64,000 bases of DNA from CAVVSD01 sp963750895 (lineage in GTDB: Bacteria > Actinomycetota > Thermoleophilia > Solirubrobacterales > Solirubrobacteraceae): the NCBI GenBank assembly GCA_963750895.1, contig CAVVSD010000001.1:248001-312000 (forward strand). Reading direction: 5' to 3'. Position 1 is the stretch's first letter, and each line of letters begins with the position of its first letter. The translations under genes and the position numbers were made by a program. Under the pieces are notes generated by a model, which saw only the letters and a program-made list of their open reading frames with translations, searched no databases and had not been told where the DNA came from. Shown here one piece after another: positions 19,019 to 26,754 of this stretch.

Positions 19019-19889
19019 GGCCGGCCTCCTCCTCGGCCTCGGCCGTGAGCTCGAGGTAGACGTCCTCGAGCGACGGTCGGGTCACGCTGAGGTCGCGCAG
19101 CGGCACGCCGCGCGCGAGCGCGCCGGACGTGAGCTGGTGCAGCAGGGCCGTCGGGTCGTCGGTCTCGCGCACGTGCGTGTCGCCGTGCTCGTCGCGCCAC
19201 GCGACGCGGTAGCGCGACGCCGCGTCGACGCCGATCTCCGACGGCGCGCCGACGGCGAGGATGCGACCGTCCTTCACGATCCCGACGCGATCGCAGAGGG
19301 CCTGGGCCTCGTCGAGGTAGTGCGTGGTGAGCAGGATCGTCTTGCCGAGGTCGGCGAGCGCGCGCACGGTGCTCCAGGCGGCGCGGCGCGCCTCGGGGTC
19401 GAAGCCGGTCGTCGGCTCGTCGAGGAAGACGAGCTCCGGGTCGCCGACGAGCGCGAGCGCGAGATCCAGCCGTCGCGCCTGGCCGCCGGACAGCCGGCGG
19501 ACGCGGACCTCCGCGCTGTCCTGCAGGCCGACGACCTCGATGACCTCCTCGACGGCGCGCGGGCGCGGGTAGAGCGCGGCCCAGTGCGCGACGGCCTCGC
19601 GGACGGTCAGGTAGCGGTACATCCCGCTGCTCTGGAGGACGATGCCGGTGCGCTCCCGCAGGGCGCGCGGACGCCCGGCCGGATCGTGCCCGAGGACGGA
19701 GACGATGCCGCCCGTGCGGTTGCGGTACCCCTCGAGGATCTCGACGGTCGTCGTCTTGCCCGCGCCGTTGGGTCCGAGGAGGCCGAACACCTCGCCGCGG
19801 GCGACGTCGAAGTCGATCCCTCGGACGGCGTCGACGTCGCCGTAGGACTTGCGCAGGTCGCGGACGAGGATGGCGGGGGGCTCGCTCAC
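19011..19889 (-). CDS. ABC-2 type exporter ATP-binding protein
   Basis: A 292-residue ATPase from the GTG at 19889 (VSEPPAILVRDLRKSYGDVD). It has Walker A GPNGAGKTTT, a Q-loop IVLQSSGMYRYLTV, signature LSGGQARRLDLALAL, Walker B LVFLDEPTTGFD and an H-loop TILLTTHYLDEAQ. A C-terminal extension (about 225-292) resembles the regulatory tail of CcmA/DrrA-type drug-exporter ATPases. It pairs with the overlapping permease gene downstream. It diverges from the ppx gene across 49 bp. Confidence 0.93.
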   Translation of the reverse strand: MSEPPAILVRDLRKSYGDVDAVRGIDFDVARGEVFGLLGPNGAGKTTTVEILEGYRNRTGGIVSVLGHDPAGRPRALRERTGIVLQSSGMYRYLTVREAVAHWAALYPRPRAVEEVIEVVGLQDSAEVRVRRLSGGQARRLDLALALVGDPELVFLDEPTTGFDPEARRAAWSTVRALADLGKTILLTTHYLDEAQALCDRVGIVKDGRILAVGAPSEIGVDAASRYRVAWRDEHGDTHVRETDDPTALLHQLTSGALARGVPLRDLSVTRPSLEDVYLELTAEAEEEAGRV

Positions 19890-19938
19890 GCCAGCAGAGA
19901 CTATGACCCGAGGCCCGCTATCCGTATCTTCACGGCGG

Positions 19939-20847
19939 GTGCGGTGTGCGTGCATCGACATCGGGTCGAACACGACGCGGCTCCTCGTCGCCGAGTCCGC
20001 GCGCGACGGCCGCCTGCGCGAGCTGCACACCGAACGCGCCTTCACGCGGCTGGGCAGCCTCCTGGGGCCCGGCGGGGCGATCCCGCCCGCCGTCGTCCGC
20101 GTCGGCGCGGAGGTCGTCGCCGAGCAGGTCGCCGCCGCCCGCACCGAGGGCGTCGAGTCGATCCGCGTCGTGGCGACCGCCGCCATCCGGGACGCCGCGA
20201 ACCGCGACGACTTCACCGCGGCGGTCCACGAGCTGGCGGGGCTGCCGGTGGAGGTGCTGAGCGGGGAGGACGAGGCGCGCCTGGCCTTCCTCGGCGCGAC
20301 GGGGTCGCTCGCGGAGTGCCCCGACGGTCTGCTCGGCGTCGTCGACGTCGGCGGCCGCTCGTCCGAGCTCGTGGCGGGGACGCGCGACGAGGGCGTCGCC
20401 TGGGCGACCTCGCTGCCCGTCGGGTCCGGGCTGCTCGCCGACGAGCACCTGCACGACGATCCGCCGACGCCGGAGCAGCTCGACGCGGTCCGCGCGCACG
20501 TCGCCGGCGTGCTCGCGCCGCTGCGCCCGCCGCAGCCCGTCGCGGCGTACGCGGTCGGCGGCAGCGCGACGTCGCTGCGGCGCCTGCTGGGGACCGTGCT
20601 CGACCAGGAGGCGCTCGCGCGCGGGCTCCTCGCGCTCGCCGCGCTGCCCCGCGCGGACATCGCCCGCCGGTTCGCGCTGCACCCCGAGCGCGCGCGCCTG
20701 TTGCCCGCCGCGATCCTGCTCCTCGAGGGCGCCACGGGCGCGCTCGGAACCCCGCTGCGGACGTGCGGCGGAGGCCTGCGCGAGGGCGTCCTCCTGGAGG
20801 CGATCCGGGGCTCAGGTCCTTCACAAGTGGCAGGTGCCGCGGACTAG
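19939..20847 (+). CDS. ppx: Exopolyphosphatase / pppGpp phosphatase (Ppx/GppA family)
   Basis: A 302-residue protein if the GTG at 19939 is used (VRCACIDIGSNTTRLLVAE), which places the phosphate-binding loop at the very N-terminus as in other Ppx proteins; an ATG at 19903 is also in frame. ASKHA-fold motifs are visible: VVATAAIRDAANRDDF, LSGEDEARLAF, VVDVGGRSSELV, SLPVGSGLL and AVGGSATSLRRLL. It is the short form without the C-terminal HD-like domain of E. coli Ppx. It should release phosphate from polyphosphate or act on pppGpp. It heads a five-gene polyphosphate operon in which each later gene overlaps or nearly touches the one before. Confidence 0.9.
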   Translation: MRCACIDIGSNTTRLLVAESARDGRLRELHTERAFTRLGSLLGPGGAIPPAVVRVGAEVVAEQVAAARTEGVESIRVVATAAIRDAANRDDFTAAVHELAGLPVEVLSGEDEARLAFLGATGSLAECPDGLLGVVDVGGRSSELVAGTRDEGVAWATSLPVGSGLLADEHLHDDPPTPEQLDAVRAHVAGVLAPLRPPQPVAAYAVGGSATSLRRLLGTVLDQEALARGLLALAALPRADIARRFALHPERARLLPAAILLLEGATGALGTPLRTCGGGLREGVLLEAIRGSGPSQVAGAAD

Positions 20848-20857
20848 AGTTGCCTGC

Positions 20858-21349
20858 ATGGCGAAGGCAAGGGACGTCGACGGACTGCTCCCCCGGACGC
20901 CGTACGCCCTCGCGGCCGCGCGCACCGTGCGCGTCCGGTCCGAGGAGCTCTTCGAGCACGCGGACGGCGTCCTGAGCACCGACGACCCCGGGCGCGTGCA
21001 CGACATGCGCGTCGCGACGCGCAGGCTGCGCGCCGTCCTCGAGCTCTACGCCCCGTGCTTCCCTGCCCGCGACCTGCGCCCCGTGCTGCGCGACGTCCGC
21101 CGCCTCGCGGACGCGCTCGGCGCCCGCCGCGACCCCGACGTCCAGCTCGCAGCGGTCGCCGCGTTCGCGCGCGGCGCCGGCGATCCGGAGCAGGCCGGGC
21201 TCGAGGTCGTGTCCGACGCGATCCGCGCCCGCCAGTCGGCGGGCAACGAGCAGCTCGCGGCGGCGCTGGCCCAGGTCGCGACCTCCGACCTCCGCGGCCG
21301 GCTGCTCGCGCTCGCCGATGCCGCCGCCGAGCGGGTGCAGGCCGCGTGA
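20858..21349 (+). CDS. CHAD-domain protein, N-terminal half
   Basis: A 163-residue helical protein from the ATG at 20858, ten bases after ppx. It carries the first CHAD-type helix bundle: PYALAAARTVRVRSEELFEH, VHDMRVATRRLRAVLELYAP, then LRPVLRDVRRLADALGARRD. The conserved His and the Arg/Lys face of HDMRVATRRLR are the polyphosphate-binding surface in characterised CHAD proteins. A full CHAD domain normally has two such bundles in one chain of about 280 residues; here the second is the next gene, overlapping by GTGA. This looks like one CHAD protein split into two coupled chains. Confidence 0.85.
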   Translation: MAKARDVDGLLPRTPYALAAARTVRVRSEELFEHADGVLSTDDPGRVHDMRVATRRLRAVLELYAPCFPARDLRPVLRDVRRLADALGARRDPDVQLAAVAAFARGAGDPEQAGLEVVSDAIRARQSAGNEQLAAALAQVATSDLRGRLLALADAAAERVQAA

Positions 21350-21975
21350 AGGCACGCGACGTCAAGGGCCTCGACCCCTCGGGCCCGCTGGCGGACAACG
21401 TCGAGCGCATCGCGCGCACCAGGCTCGACGAGCTGTTCGCCTTCGCGCCCGCGGTCCTCGATCCGCGCAACGTCCGCGAGCTGCACGACATGCGCATCGC
21501 GGCCAAGCGCCTGCGGTACGTCCTCGAGCCGACCGAGCACCTCTTCGGGCCCTACTCCTCCACGGCCATCCGCAGGACGAAGGAGCTGCAGGAGCTCCTC
21601 GGCGACATGCACGACTGCGACGAGATGCTCCCGCGCGTGCGCAAGATCATCGCGGCGGAGCAGGCGGCGGAGGTCGAGGCGCTGCGCGCGCGTGCGCGCG
21701 ACGACGCGCGCGATCTCGACCCGGCGCTGGCCCGCGACGCCCCGCGCGCCGACGCGTGGCGCGGGCTGCACGCGTTCGCAGCCTGGCTCGAGGCGCGCAG
21801 GGCCCTGCTCCACGACGCGTTCCTGCGCCAGTGGACCGAGCTGGGCCGCACGGGGTTCCGCGCGCGCCTCGAGTACGCGCTCGCCGAGCGCGCCCCCGAC
21901 CCGGAGCCCGAAGTTCGCGCCCCCGACCCCGTCCCCGACCCAGAACCCGCCCTGGCGGCAAGGACCTCATCGTGA
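21346..21975 (+). CDS. CHAD-domain protein, C-terminal half
   Basis: A 209-residue helical protein from the GTG at 21346, which shares GTGA with the previous stop. It has the second CHAD bundle: LADNVERIARTRLDELFAFA, LHDMRIAAKRLRYVLEP and KELQELLGDMHDCDEMLPRV, typical of CHAD C-terminal halves. The last 30 residues are Pro/Asp/Glu-rich (APDPEPEVRAPDPVPDPEP). It probably binds polyphosphate together with the first half, in keeping with Ppx upstream and Ppk1 immediately downstream, whose GTG overlaps this stop. Its N-terminus (KARDVKGLDPSGPLADN) resembles that of the upstream half (KARDVDGLLPRTPYALA), so internal duplication is also possible. Confidence 0.85.
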   Translation: MKARDVKGLDPSGPLADNVERIARTRLDELFAFAPAVLDPRNVRELHDMRIAAKRLRYVLEPTEHLFGPYSSTAIRRTKELQELLGDMHDCDEMLPRVRKIIAAEQAAEVEALRARARDDARDLDPALARDAPRADAWRGLHAFAAWLEARRALLHDAFLRQWTELGRTGFRARLEYALAERAPDPEPEVRAPDPVPDPEPALAARTSS

Positions 21976-24125
21976 CCATCGAGCACCAGCCACAGCAGGG
22001 GACCGCCCAGGATCCGATCAGCGCCGTCGAGCCGCCGGCACCGACCGTCGCCGCCGAGCGGGAGGGACCCGATCCTGCCCTGTTCGCGAACCGCGAGCTG
22101 TCCTGGATGGACTTCAACGACCGCGTCCTGCAGCTCGCCGAGGACCCGAGGCAGCCGCTCCTGGAGCGCGTGAAGTTCGCCGCGATCTGGACGTCGAACC
22201 TCGACGAGTTCTACATGGTGCGGGTGGCCGGGCTCCACGACCAGGTCGAGGCCGGCGTGCGCGAGCCGCTCGACGACCGCCGCTCGCCCTCGCAGACGAT
22301 CGACGGCATCCGCGAGCTCGCCGTCGAGCAGTTCGCGCGCGTGCACGAGCTGCTCGAGCGCTCGCTGCGCCCCGAGCTCGCCGAGCACGGCATCAGCATC
22401 GTCGGCCTCGACGACGTGTCGGCCGAGGACCGCGCGGCGCTCCAGGAGCGCTACCGGCGCCAGATCTACCCGGTGCTGACGCCGCTGGCGGTCGGGCTGG
22501 GCCGGCCGTTCCCGTACATCTCCAACCTGTCGCTGTCCCTCGCGGTCCTCGTGCGCGACCCGACGACGTCGCAGACGACGTTCGCCCGCGTGAAGGTGCC
22601 GAAGGAGATGCTGCCGCGCTTCGTGCCCGTCGAGGGCGCGGAGGGTCACGTCTTCGTCCCGCTCGAGGACCTCATCGCCAGCAACCTGCCCGACCTCTTC
22701 CCGGGGATGGAGATCCTCGACCACGGCTACTTCCGCGTGACGCGCGACGCCGACCTCGAGGTGTCCGACGAGGCCGACGACCTGCTGCGCGCGGTGGAGG
22801 CGGAGCTGCGCCGCCGGCGCTTCGGCGAGGCGGTCCGCGTCGAGGTCGAGTCCGGCATCGATCCCGAGCTGCGCAGCCAGCTCACGGAGGCGCTCGGCGT
22901 CGAGGAGCGCCAGGTCTACGACGTCCCCGGCATCATCGACCTCAACGACCTCTGGCAGATCGTCAAGCTGCCCGGTCTCCCGGAGCTGCGCGACACGCCG
23001 TGGTCGCCGGTGACGCAGCCGCGCCTGCAGCTGGAGGAGGACTCGGACATCTTCGCGGAGATCCGCCGCGCCGACATCCTCGTCCACCACCCCTACGACT
23101 CGTTCTCGACCTCGGTCGAGCGGTTCGTGCAGCAGGCGTCGGAGGACCCCGACGTCCTCGCGATCAAGATGACCGTGTACCGCACGTCCGACGACACGCC
23201 CCTCATCCCGGCGCTGATCCGGGCGACGGAGAACGGCAAGCAGGCCGTGTGCCTCGTGGAGCTCAAGGCGCGCTTCGACGAGCGGGCGAACATCGGCTGG
23301 GCGAGGGCGCTGGAGGAGGCGGGGGTGCACGTCGTCTACGGCCACCCGTCGCTGAAGACGCACGCGAAGTCGATCCTCGTCGTCCGGCGCGAGGGCGACG
23401 GCGTGCGCCACTACGTGCACGTCGGGACCGGCAACTACAACCTGAACACGGCGCGCCTGTACACCGACTTCGGCCTCTTCACGGCCGACCCGCGGCTCGG
23501 CGTCGACGTGGGCGACATGTTCAACTTCCTCACCGGGTTCGCGCGGCCCCGCCGGTACAACAAGGTGCTGCTCGCGCCGACGTTCCTGCGCGACTCGCTC
23601 CTCGACGAGGTCGAGCGGACGATCGCGGCGCACGAGCGCGGCGAGGACGCCCGCATCCTCATGAAGATGAACTCGCTCGTCGACCGGCGCTGCATCCGCG
23701 CGCTGTACCAGGCGTCGCAGGCCGGGGTGCCCGTCGACCTCAACATCCGCGGGATCTGCTGCCTGCGGCCCGGGGTGCCCGGCGTCTCGGACAACATCCG
23801 CGTCGTCTCCGTCCTCGGCCGCTTCCTCGAGCACTCGCGCGTCTACGCGTTCTTCCGCGGCGACGAGGTGAAGGTCTACACGGGCTCGGCGGATCTCATG
23901 CCGCGCAACCTGGACACGCGCGTGGAGCTCATCGTGCCGGTCGAGGACCGCGCCGTGCGCGACGACCTCCTCGACGCGGTCGAGCGCTGCCTCGTCGACG
24001 ACGCGGGCGCATGGGACCTCGGTCCGGAGCGCACCTGGGTGCGGCGCACGCCGGGCCCCGAGCCCCGCGACGTGCAGCGCGAGCTCATGATCGGGCACGC
24101 GGCGCGCGCAGCCGAGGCCTCGTGA
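21972..24125 (+). CDS. ppk1: Polyphosphate kinase 1
   Basis: A 717-residue enzyme from a GTG that overlaps the CHAD stop. It makes polyphosphate from ATP and can run in reverse. N-terminal domain: LFANRELSWMDFNDRVLQLA and FAAIWTSNLDEFYMVRVAGL. Head domain: LTPLAVGLGRPFPYISNLSL. Catalytic C-terminal phospholipase-D-like domains: HHPYDSFSTSVERFVQQA, KMTVYRTSDDTPLI, VELKARFDERANI, HPSLKTHAKSILVVRR with the autophosphorylated His464, HVGTGNYNLNTARLYTD, and GSADLMPRNLDTRVE. Length is normal. Placement between CHAD genes and a hydrolase suggests a unit for polyphosphate granule turnover. Confidence 0.96.
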   Translation: MTIEHQPQQGTAQDPISAVEPPAPTVAAEREGPDPALFANRELSWMDFNDRVLQLAEDPRQPLLERVKFAAIWTSNLDEFYMVRVAGLHDQVEAGVREPLDDRRSPSQTIDGIRELAVEQFARVHELLERSLRPELAEHGISIVGLDDVSAEDRAALQERYRRQIYPVLTPLAVGLGRPFPYISNLSLSLAVLVRDPTTSQTTFARVKVPKEMLPRFVPVEGAEGHVFVPLEDLIASNLPDLFPGMEILDHGYFRVTRDADLEVSDEADDLLRAVEAELRRRRFGEAVRVEVESGIDPELRSQLTEALGVEERQVYDVPGIIDLNDLWQIVKLPGLPELRDTPWSPVTQPRLQLEEDSDIFAEIRRADILVHHPYDSFSTSVERFVQQASEDPDVLAIKMTVYRTSDDTPLIPALIRATENGKQAVCLVELKARFDERANIGWARALEEAGVHVVYGHPSLKTHAKSILVVRREGDGVRHYVHVGTGNYNLNTARLYTDFGLFTADPRLGVDVGDMFNFLTGFARPRRYNKVLLAPTFLRDSLLDEVERTIAAHERGEDARILMKMNSLVDRRCIRALYQASQAGVPVDLNIRGICCLRPGVPGVSDNIRVVSVLGRFLEHSRVYAFFRGDEVKVYTGSADLMPRNLDTRVELIVPVEDRAVRDDLLDAVERCLVDDAGAWDLGPERTWVRRTPGPEPRDVQRELMIGHAARAAEAS

Positions 24126-24925
24126 CGGAAACGCCGTCGGAGGCCATCGCCGGGATCCGCGTCCACGCGCCGGCGCGCGGCAACCGGCGCCTCGAGAAGC
24201 TGCTCGCCGCGGTCGACGGCGACCTGCAGGTCAAGGGGTGGTGGCACGCCGCGGGCGTCAACGCGGCCCGGCTGCACATGAACGACCACTCGTGGGTCCA
24301 CATCCAGATCGTGCTCAACATCGCGCTGCGGCTGGCCCGGCTCCTGTTCCGCGCCGGCGTGACGCCGAGCATCGTCGAGGATCACGGGATGAAGCAGCGC
24401 GACGCCGAGGTCGTCATCGCCGCGGCGGCGCTCCTGCACTGCGTCGGGATGTCCGTGCACCGCACCGACCACGAGACGTACTCGCTGTTCCTGTGCGCGG
24501 ACAAGCTGCCGAAGCTGCTCGAGGGCATCTACGAGGAGCCGGAGCGCACGATCATCGTCGCCGAGGCGATGCACGCGGTGATCTCCCACCGCTCCCGCGG
24601 CAACCCGCTCACGATCGAGGCGGCCATCGTGCGCGTCGCCGACGCGCTCGACATGGCCAAGGGACGCTCGCGGGTCGAGGTCGAGGCCGGGCGCACGAAC
24701 ATCCACGCCGTCTCCTCCTACGCGATCGACGAGGTCCGGATCGGCGCGGGCGACGAGAAGGCGGTCCGCGTGGAGGTCGACATGAACAGCTCGGCGGGGA
24801 TCTTCCAGGTCGACGAGGGCCTGGGGACGAAGCTCCGCGGCACGCCGCTGGCCGAGCACGTCGAGGTCGTCGCCCGCATCGAGGCCGAGCACGAGGAGCG
24901 GCTCGTCCCCGTCTTCCGCCTGTAG
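24122..24925 (+). CDS. HD-fold phosphohydrolase-like protein with an altered HD motif
   Basis: A 267-residue protein from the GTG that overlaps the ppk1 stop. It resembles the COG3294-type HD hydrolases: MNDHSWVHIQIVLNIALRLA, VEDHGMKQRDAEVVIAAAAL, GMSVHRTDHETYSLFLCADK, EAMHAVISHRSRGNPLTIEA and RVADALDMAKGRSR. In the central motif the usual His-Asp is His106-Cys107 (ALLHCVGMSVH), so a key metal ligand is changed. It could be inactive, use a different metal, or carry a base error. Its fixed position at the end of the polyphosphate operon suggests a nucleotide or polyphosphate-linked role, which is inference. Confidence 0.75.
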   Translation: MTETPSEAIAGIRVHAPARGNRRLEKLLAAVDGDLQVKGWWHAAGVNAARLHMNDHSWVHIQIVLNIALRLARLLFRAGVTPSIVEDHGMKQRDAEVVIAAAALLHCVGMSVHRTDHETYSLFLCADKLPKLLEGIYEEPERTIIVAEAMHAVISHRSRGNPLTIEAAIVRVADALDMAKGRSRVEVEAGRTNIHAVSSYAIDEVRIGAGDEKAVRVEVDMNSSAGIFQVDEGLGTKLRGTPLAEHVEVVARIEAEHEERLVPVFRL

Positions 24926-24954
24926 TCGTCGGCGCAGGCGACGCACGAACTCAT

Positions 24955-25026
24955 GTGTGACAGCGAGCACACTCGGGAAGCCCCAAGGGTGCAGGCAGGG
25001 GGAAACCGAAGCTGCACCCGGGAGGT
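24955..25026 (+). promoter_or_regulatory. Structured RNA leader of the MHS transporter gene
   Basis: A perfect 8 bp stem is formed by GGGTGCAG (24987-24994) and CTGCACCC (25012-25019), with a 17-base purine-rich loop. It ends exactly where a strong ribosome site (GGGAGGT, 25020-25026) begins. A smaller hairpin (GTGTG 24955-24959 with CACAC 24968-24972) lies upstream. Such a stem abutting the Shine-Dalgarno is well placed to control translation, as a riboswitch or protein-binding leader would. No known riboswitch class was recognised. Confidence 0.45.
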
Positions 25027-25035
25027 GCCTTTCTC

Positions 25036-26436
25036 ATGGCGACAGCGAAGACCGCTGCGCTGAACGGCCACGCCCACAACCCGTCGTCGAACCGCCGCGT
25101 CCTCGCGGCGAGCTCCGTCGGGACCGTTCTGGAGTGGTACGACTTCTTCCTCTACGGCACGGCCGCGGCGCTCGTGTTCGACAAGCTCTTCTTCTCGAGC
25201 TCGCTCTCGGACACGGCTGCGACCCTCGCCTCGTTCGCGACCTTCGGCGCGGGCTTCTTCGCGCGGCCCTTCGGCGCCGCGCTCTTCGGGCACTTCGGCG
25301 ACCGGGTCGGCCGCCGCAACATGCTCATCATCTCGCTGACGATGATGGGCCTCGCGAGCGCCGCGATCGGGCTGCTCCCGACCTACGCGTCGATCGGGCT
25401 CCTGGCCCCGATCCTCCTGGTGACGCTGCGGCTGATCCAGGGCTTCGGCGTCGGCGGCGAGTGGGGCGGCGCCGTCCTCATGGTCACCGAGAACGCGCCT
25501 GAGGGGAAGCGCGGCCGCTACGGCGCCTGCGTGCAGGTCGGTGTCCCCGCGGGCCTGCTGCTCGCGACCGTCACGTTCCTGATCATGGACTCGCTGACCA
25601 CCGAGGCGCAGTTCATGTCCTGGGGCTGGCGCATCCCGTTCCTGCTGTCGATCGTGCTCGTCGCCGTCGGGCTGTTCATCCGCCTGAAGGTCGTCGAGTC
25701 GCCCGACTTCGAGAAGGCGAAGGAGCAGGGCAAGACGGAGGACGCTCCGGCGCCGATCGTGCAGACGGTGCGCGACCACCCGCGCGAGATGGCGACCGCG
25801 TTCGGCGCGCGCGTCGGCGAGAACGCGCTGTTCTACCTCTTCACGGTGTTCGTCCTGGAGTACGGCGAGAGCGAGCTGGGATTCGAGCGCAACCAGATCC
25901 TCATCGCGGTCATCGTGGCCGCGGCGATCGGGCTGTTCACCAACCTGTTCTGGGGGACGCTGTCGGATCGCGTCGGACGCAAGCCGGTGTACCTGTTCGG
26001 CGCCGTCCTGTCGCTCGTGTTCTCGTTCTTCTACATCCCGATGCTCGACACGGAGTCGATCGCGATCATCGTGCTCGCGACCGTCATCGGGCTGAACCTG
26101 GGCCACGATGCGATGTACGGCGTGCAGGCGGCGTTCTTCGCCGAGTCGTTCAGCGTGACGTCGCGCTACACCGGCGCCGGCATGGGCTACCACCTGGCCG
26201 CGGTGTTCGGCGGCGGCATCGCGCCGCTCGTCGCGACGGCGCTGCTGGCCACCGGCTCGAACGGCAAGCTGCTCGTCGGCGTCTACATGGCGGCGATGTG
26301 CCTCATCACGGTCGTCGCGGTGCTCCTCGCACGCGAGACGAAGGACCTCGACTTCCACGAGGCTCCGGCGGACCCGGAGCGCGAGGCGCGGTTCACCCGC
26401 GAGCCGCAGCGCGTGGCTGCGCGCACGACGAGGTAG
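25036..26436 (+). CDS. MHS-family MFS transporter (metabolite:H+ symporter)
   Basis: A 466-residue, 12-helix major-facilitator protein. The family's opening motif is ASSVGTVLEWYDFFLYGTAA, followed by FARPFGAALFGHFGDRVGRR, RLIQGFGVGGEWGGAVLM and the second-half repeat GTLSDRVGRKPVYLFGAV. These match the MHS subfamily (ShiA, KgtP, ProP-like), which brings in organic acids, betaines or shikimate with protons. It has a strong ribosome site (GGGAGGT, nine bases before the ATG at 25036) next to a structured leader. There is no catabolic partner gene adjacent to indicate the substrate. Confidence 0.93.
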   Translation: MATAKTAALNGHAHNPSSNRRVLAASSVGTVLEWYDFFLYGTAAALVFDKLFFSSSLSDTAATLASFATFGAGFFARPFGAALFGHFGDRVGRRNMLIISLTMMGLASAAIGLLPTYASIGLLAPILLVTLRLIQGFGVGGEWGGAVLMVTENAPEGKRGRYGACVQVGVPAGLLLATVTFLIMDSLTTEAQFMSWGWRIPFLLSIVLVAVGLFIRLKVVESPDFEKAKEQGKTEDAPAPIVQTVRDHPREMATAFGARVGENALFYLFTVFVLEYGESELGFERNQILIAVIVAAAIGLFTNLFWGTLSDRVGRKPVYLFGAVLSLVFSFFYIPMLDTESIAIIVLATVIGLNLGHDAMYGVQAAFFAESFSVTSRYTGAGMGYHLAAVFGGGIAPLVATALLATGSNGKLLVGVYMAAMCLITVVAVLLARETKDLDFHEAPADPEREARFTREPQRVAARTTR

Positions 26437-26439
26437 CGG

Positions 26440-26709
26440 CTACCAGCCGCCCTTCCACTCCGACGACGTGGCGCGCGCCTTCGCGGCCTTCATCTTCTCT
26501 TCCTTGCGCTTGTCCGTCTGCCAGTAGATGAGGCTGGCGACGAAGACGAACAGGGGGAAGAACGCGATGAGGATGAACCCGAAGTTCGTGACGACCTTGT
26601 CGGTCGTCTCCCCGTACCAGCCCTGACCGCTCATGTCGGCCAGCGCGGGGGAGGCGGCCGCGAGGACGATCGTCACGGTCGCGGCGGTGAGGAGCGAGAG
26701 GCGGCGCAT
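26440..26709 (-). CDS. Small secreted/membrane protein of unknown function
   Basis: An 89-residue protein. A signal peptide (SLLTAATVTIVLAAASPALA) is followed by a short exposed part (MSGQGWYGETTDKVVTN), a strongly hydrophobic helix (FGFILIAFFPLFVFVASLIY) and a basic tail (DKRKEEKMKAAKARATSSEW). Expected topology is a single-pass membrane protein with the tail in the cytoplasm. It ends three bases from the MHS transporter stop on the opposite strand and diverges from the ABC-F gene across 45 bp. The family is not recognised. Confidence 0.75.
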   Translation of the reverse strand: MRRLSLLTAATVTIVLAAASPALADMSGQGWYGETTDKVVTNFGFILIAFFPLFVFVASLIYWQTDKRKEEKMKAAKARATSSEWKGGW

Positions 26710-26754
26710 CGCCTCGGATCGTAGCTCACGAGACGGCCACGTACTCTCGATGGT

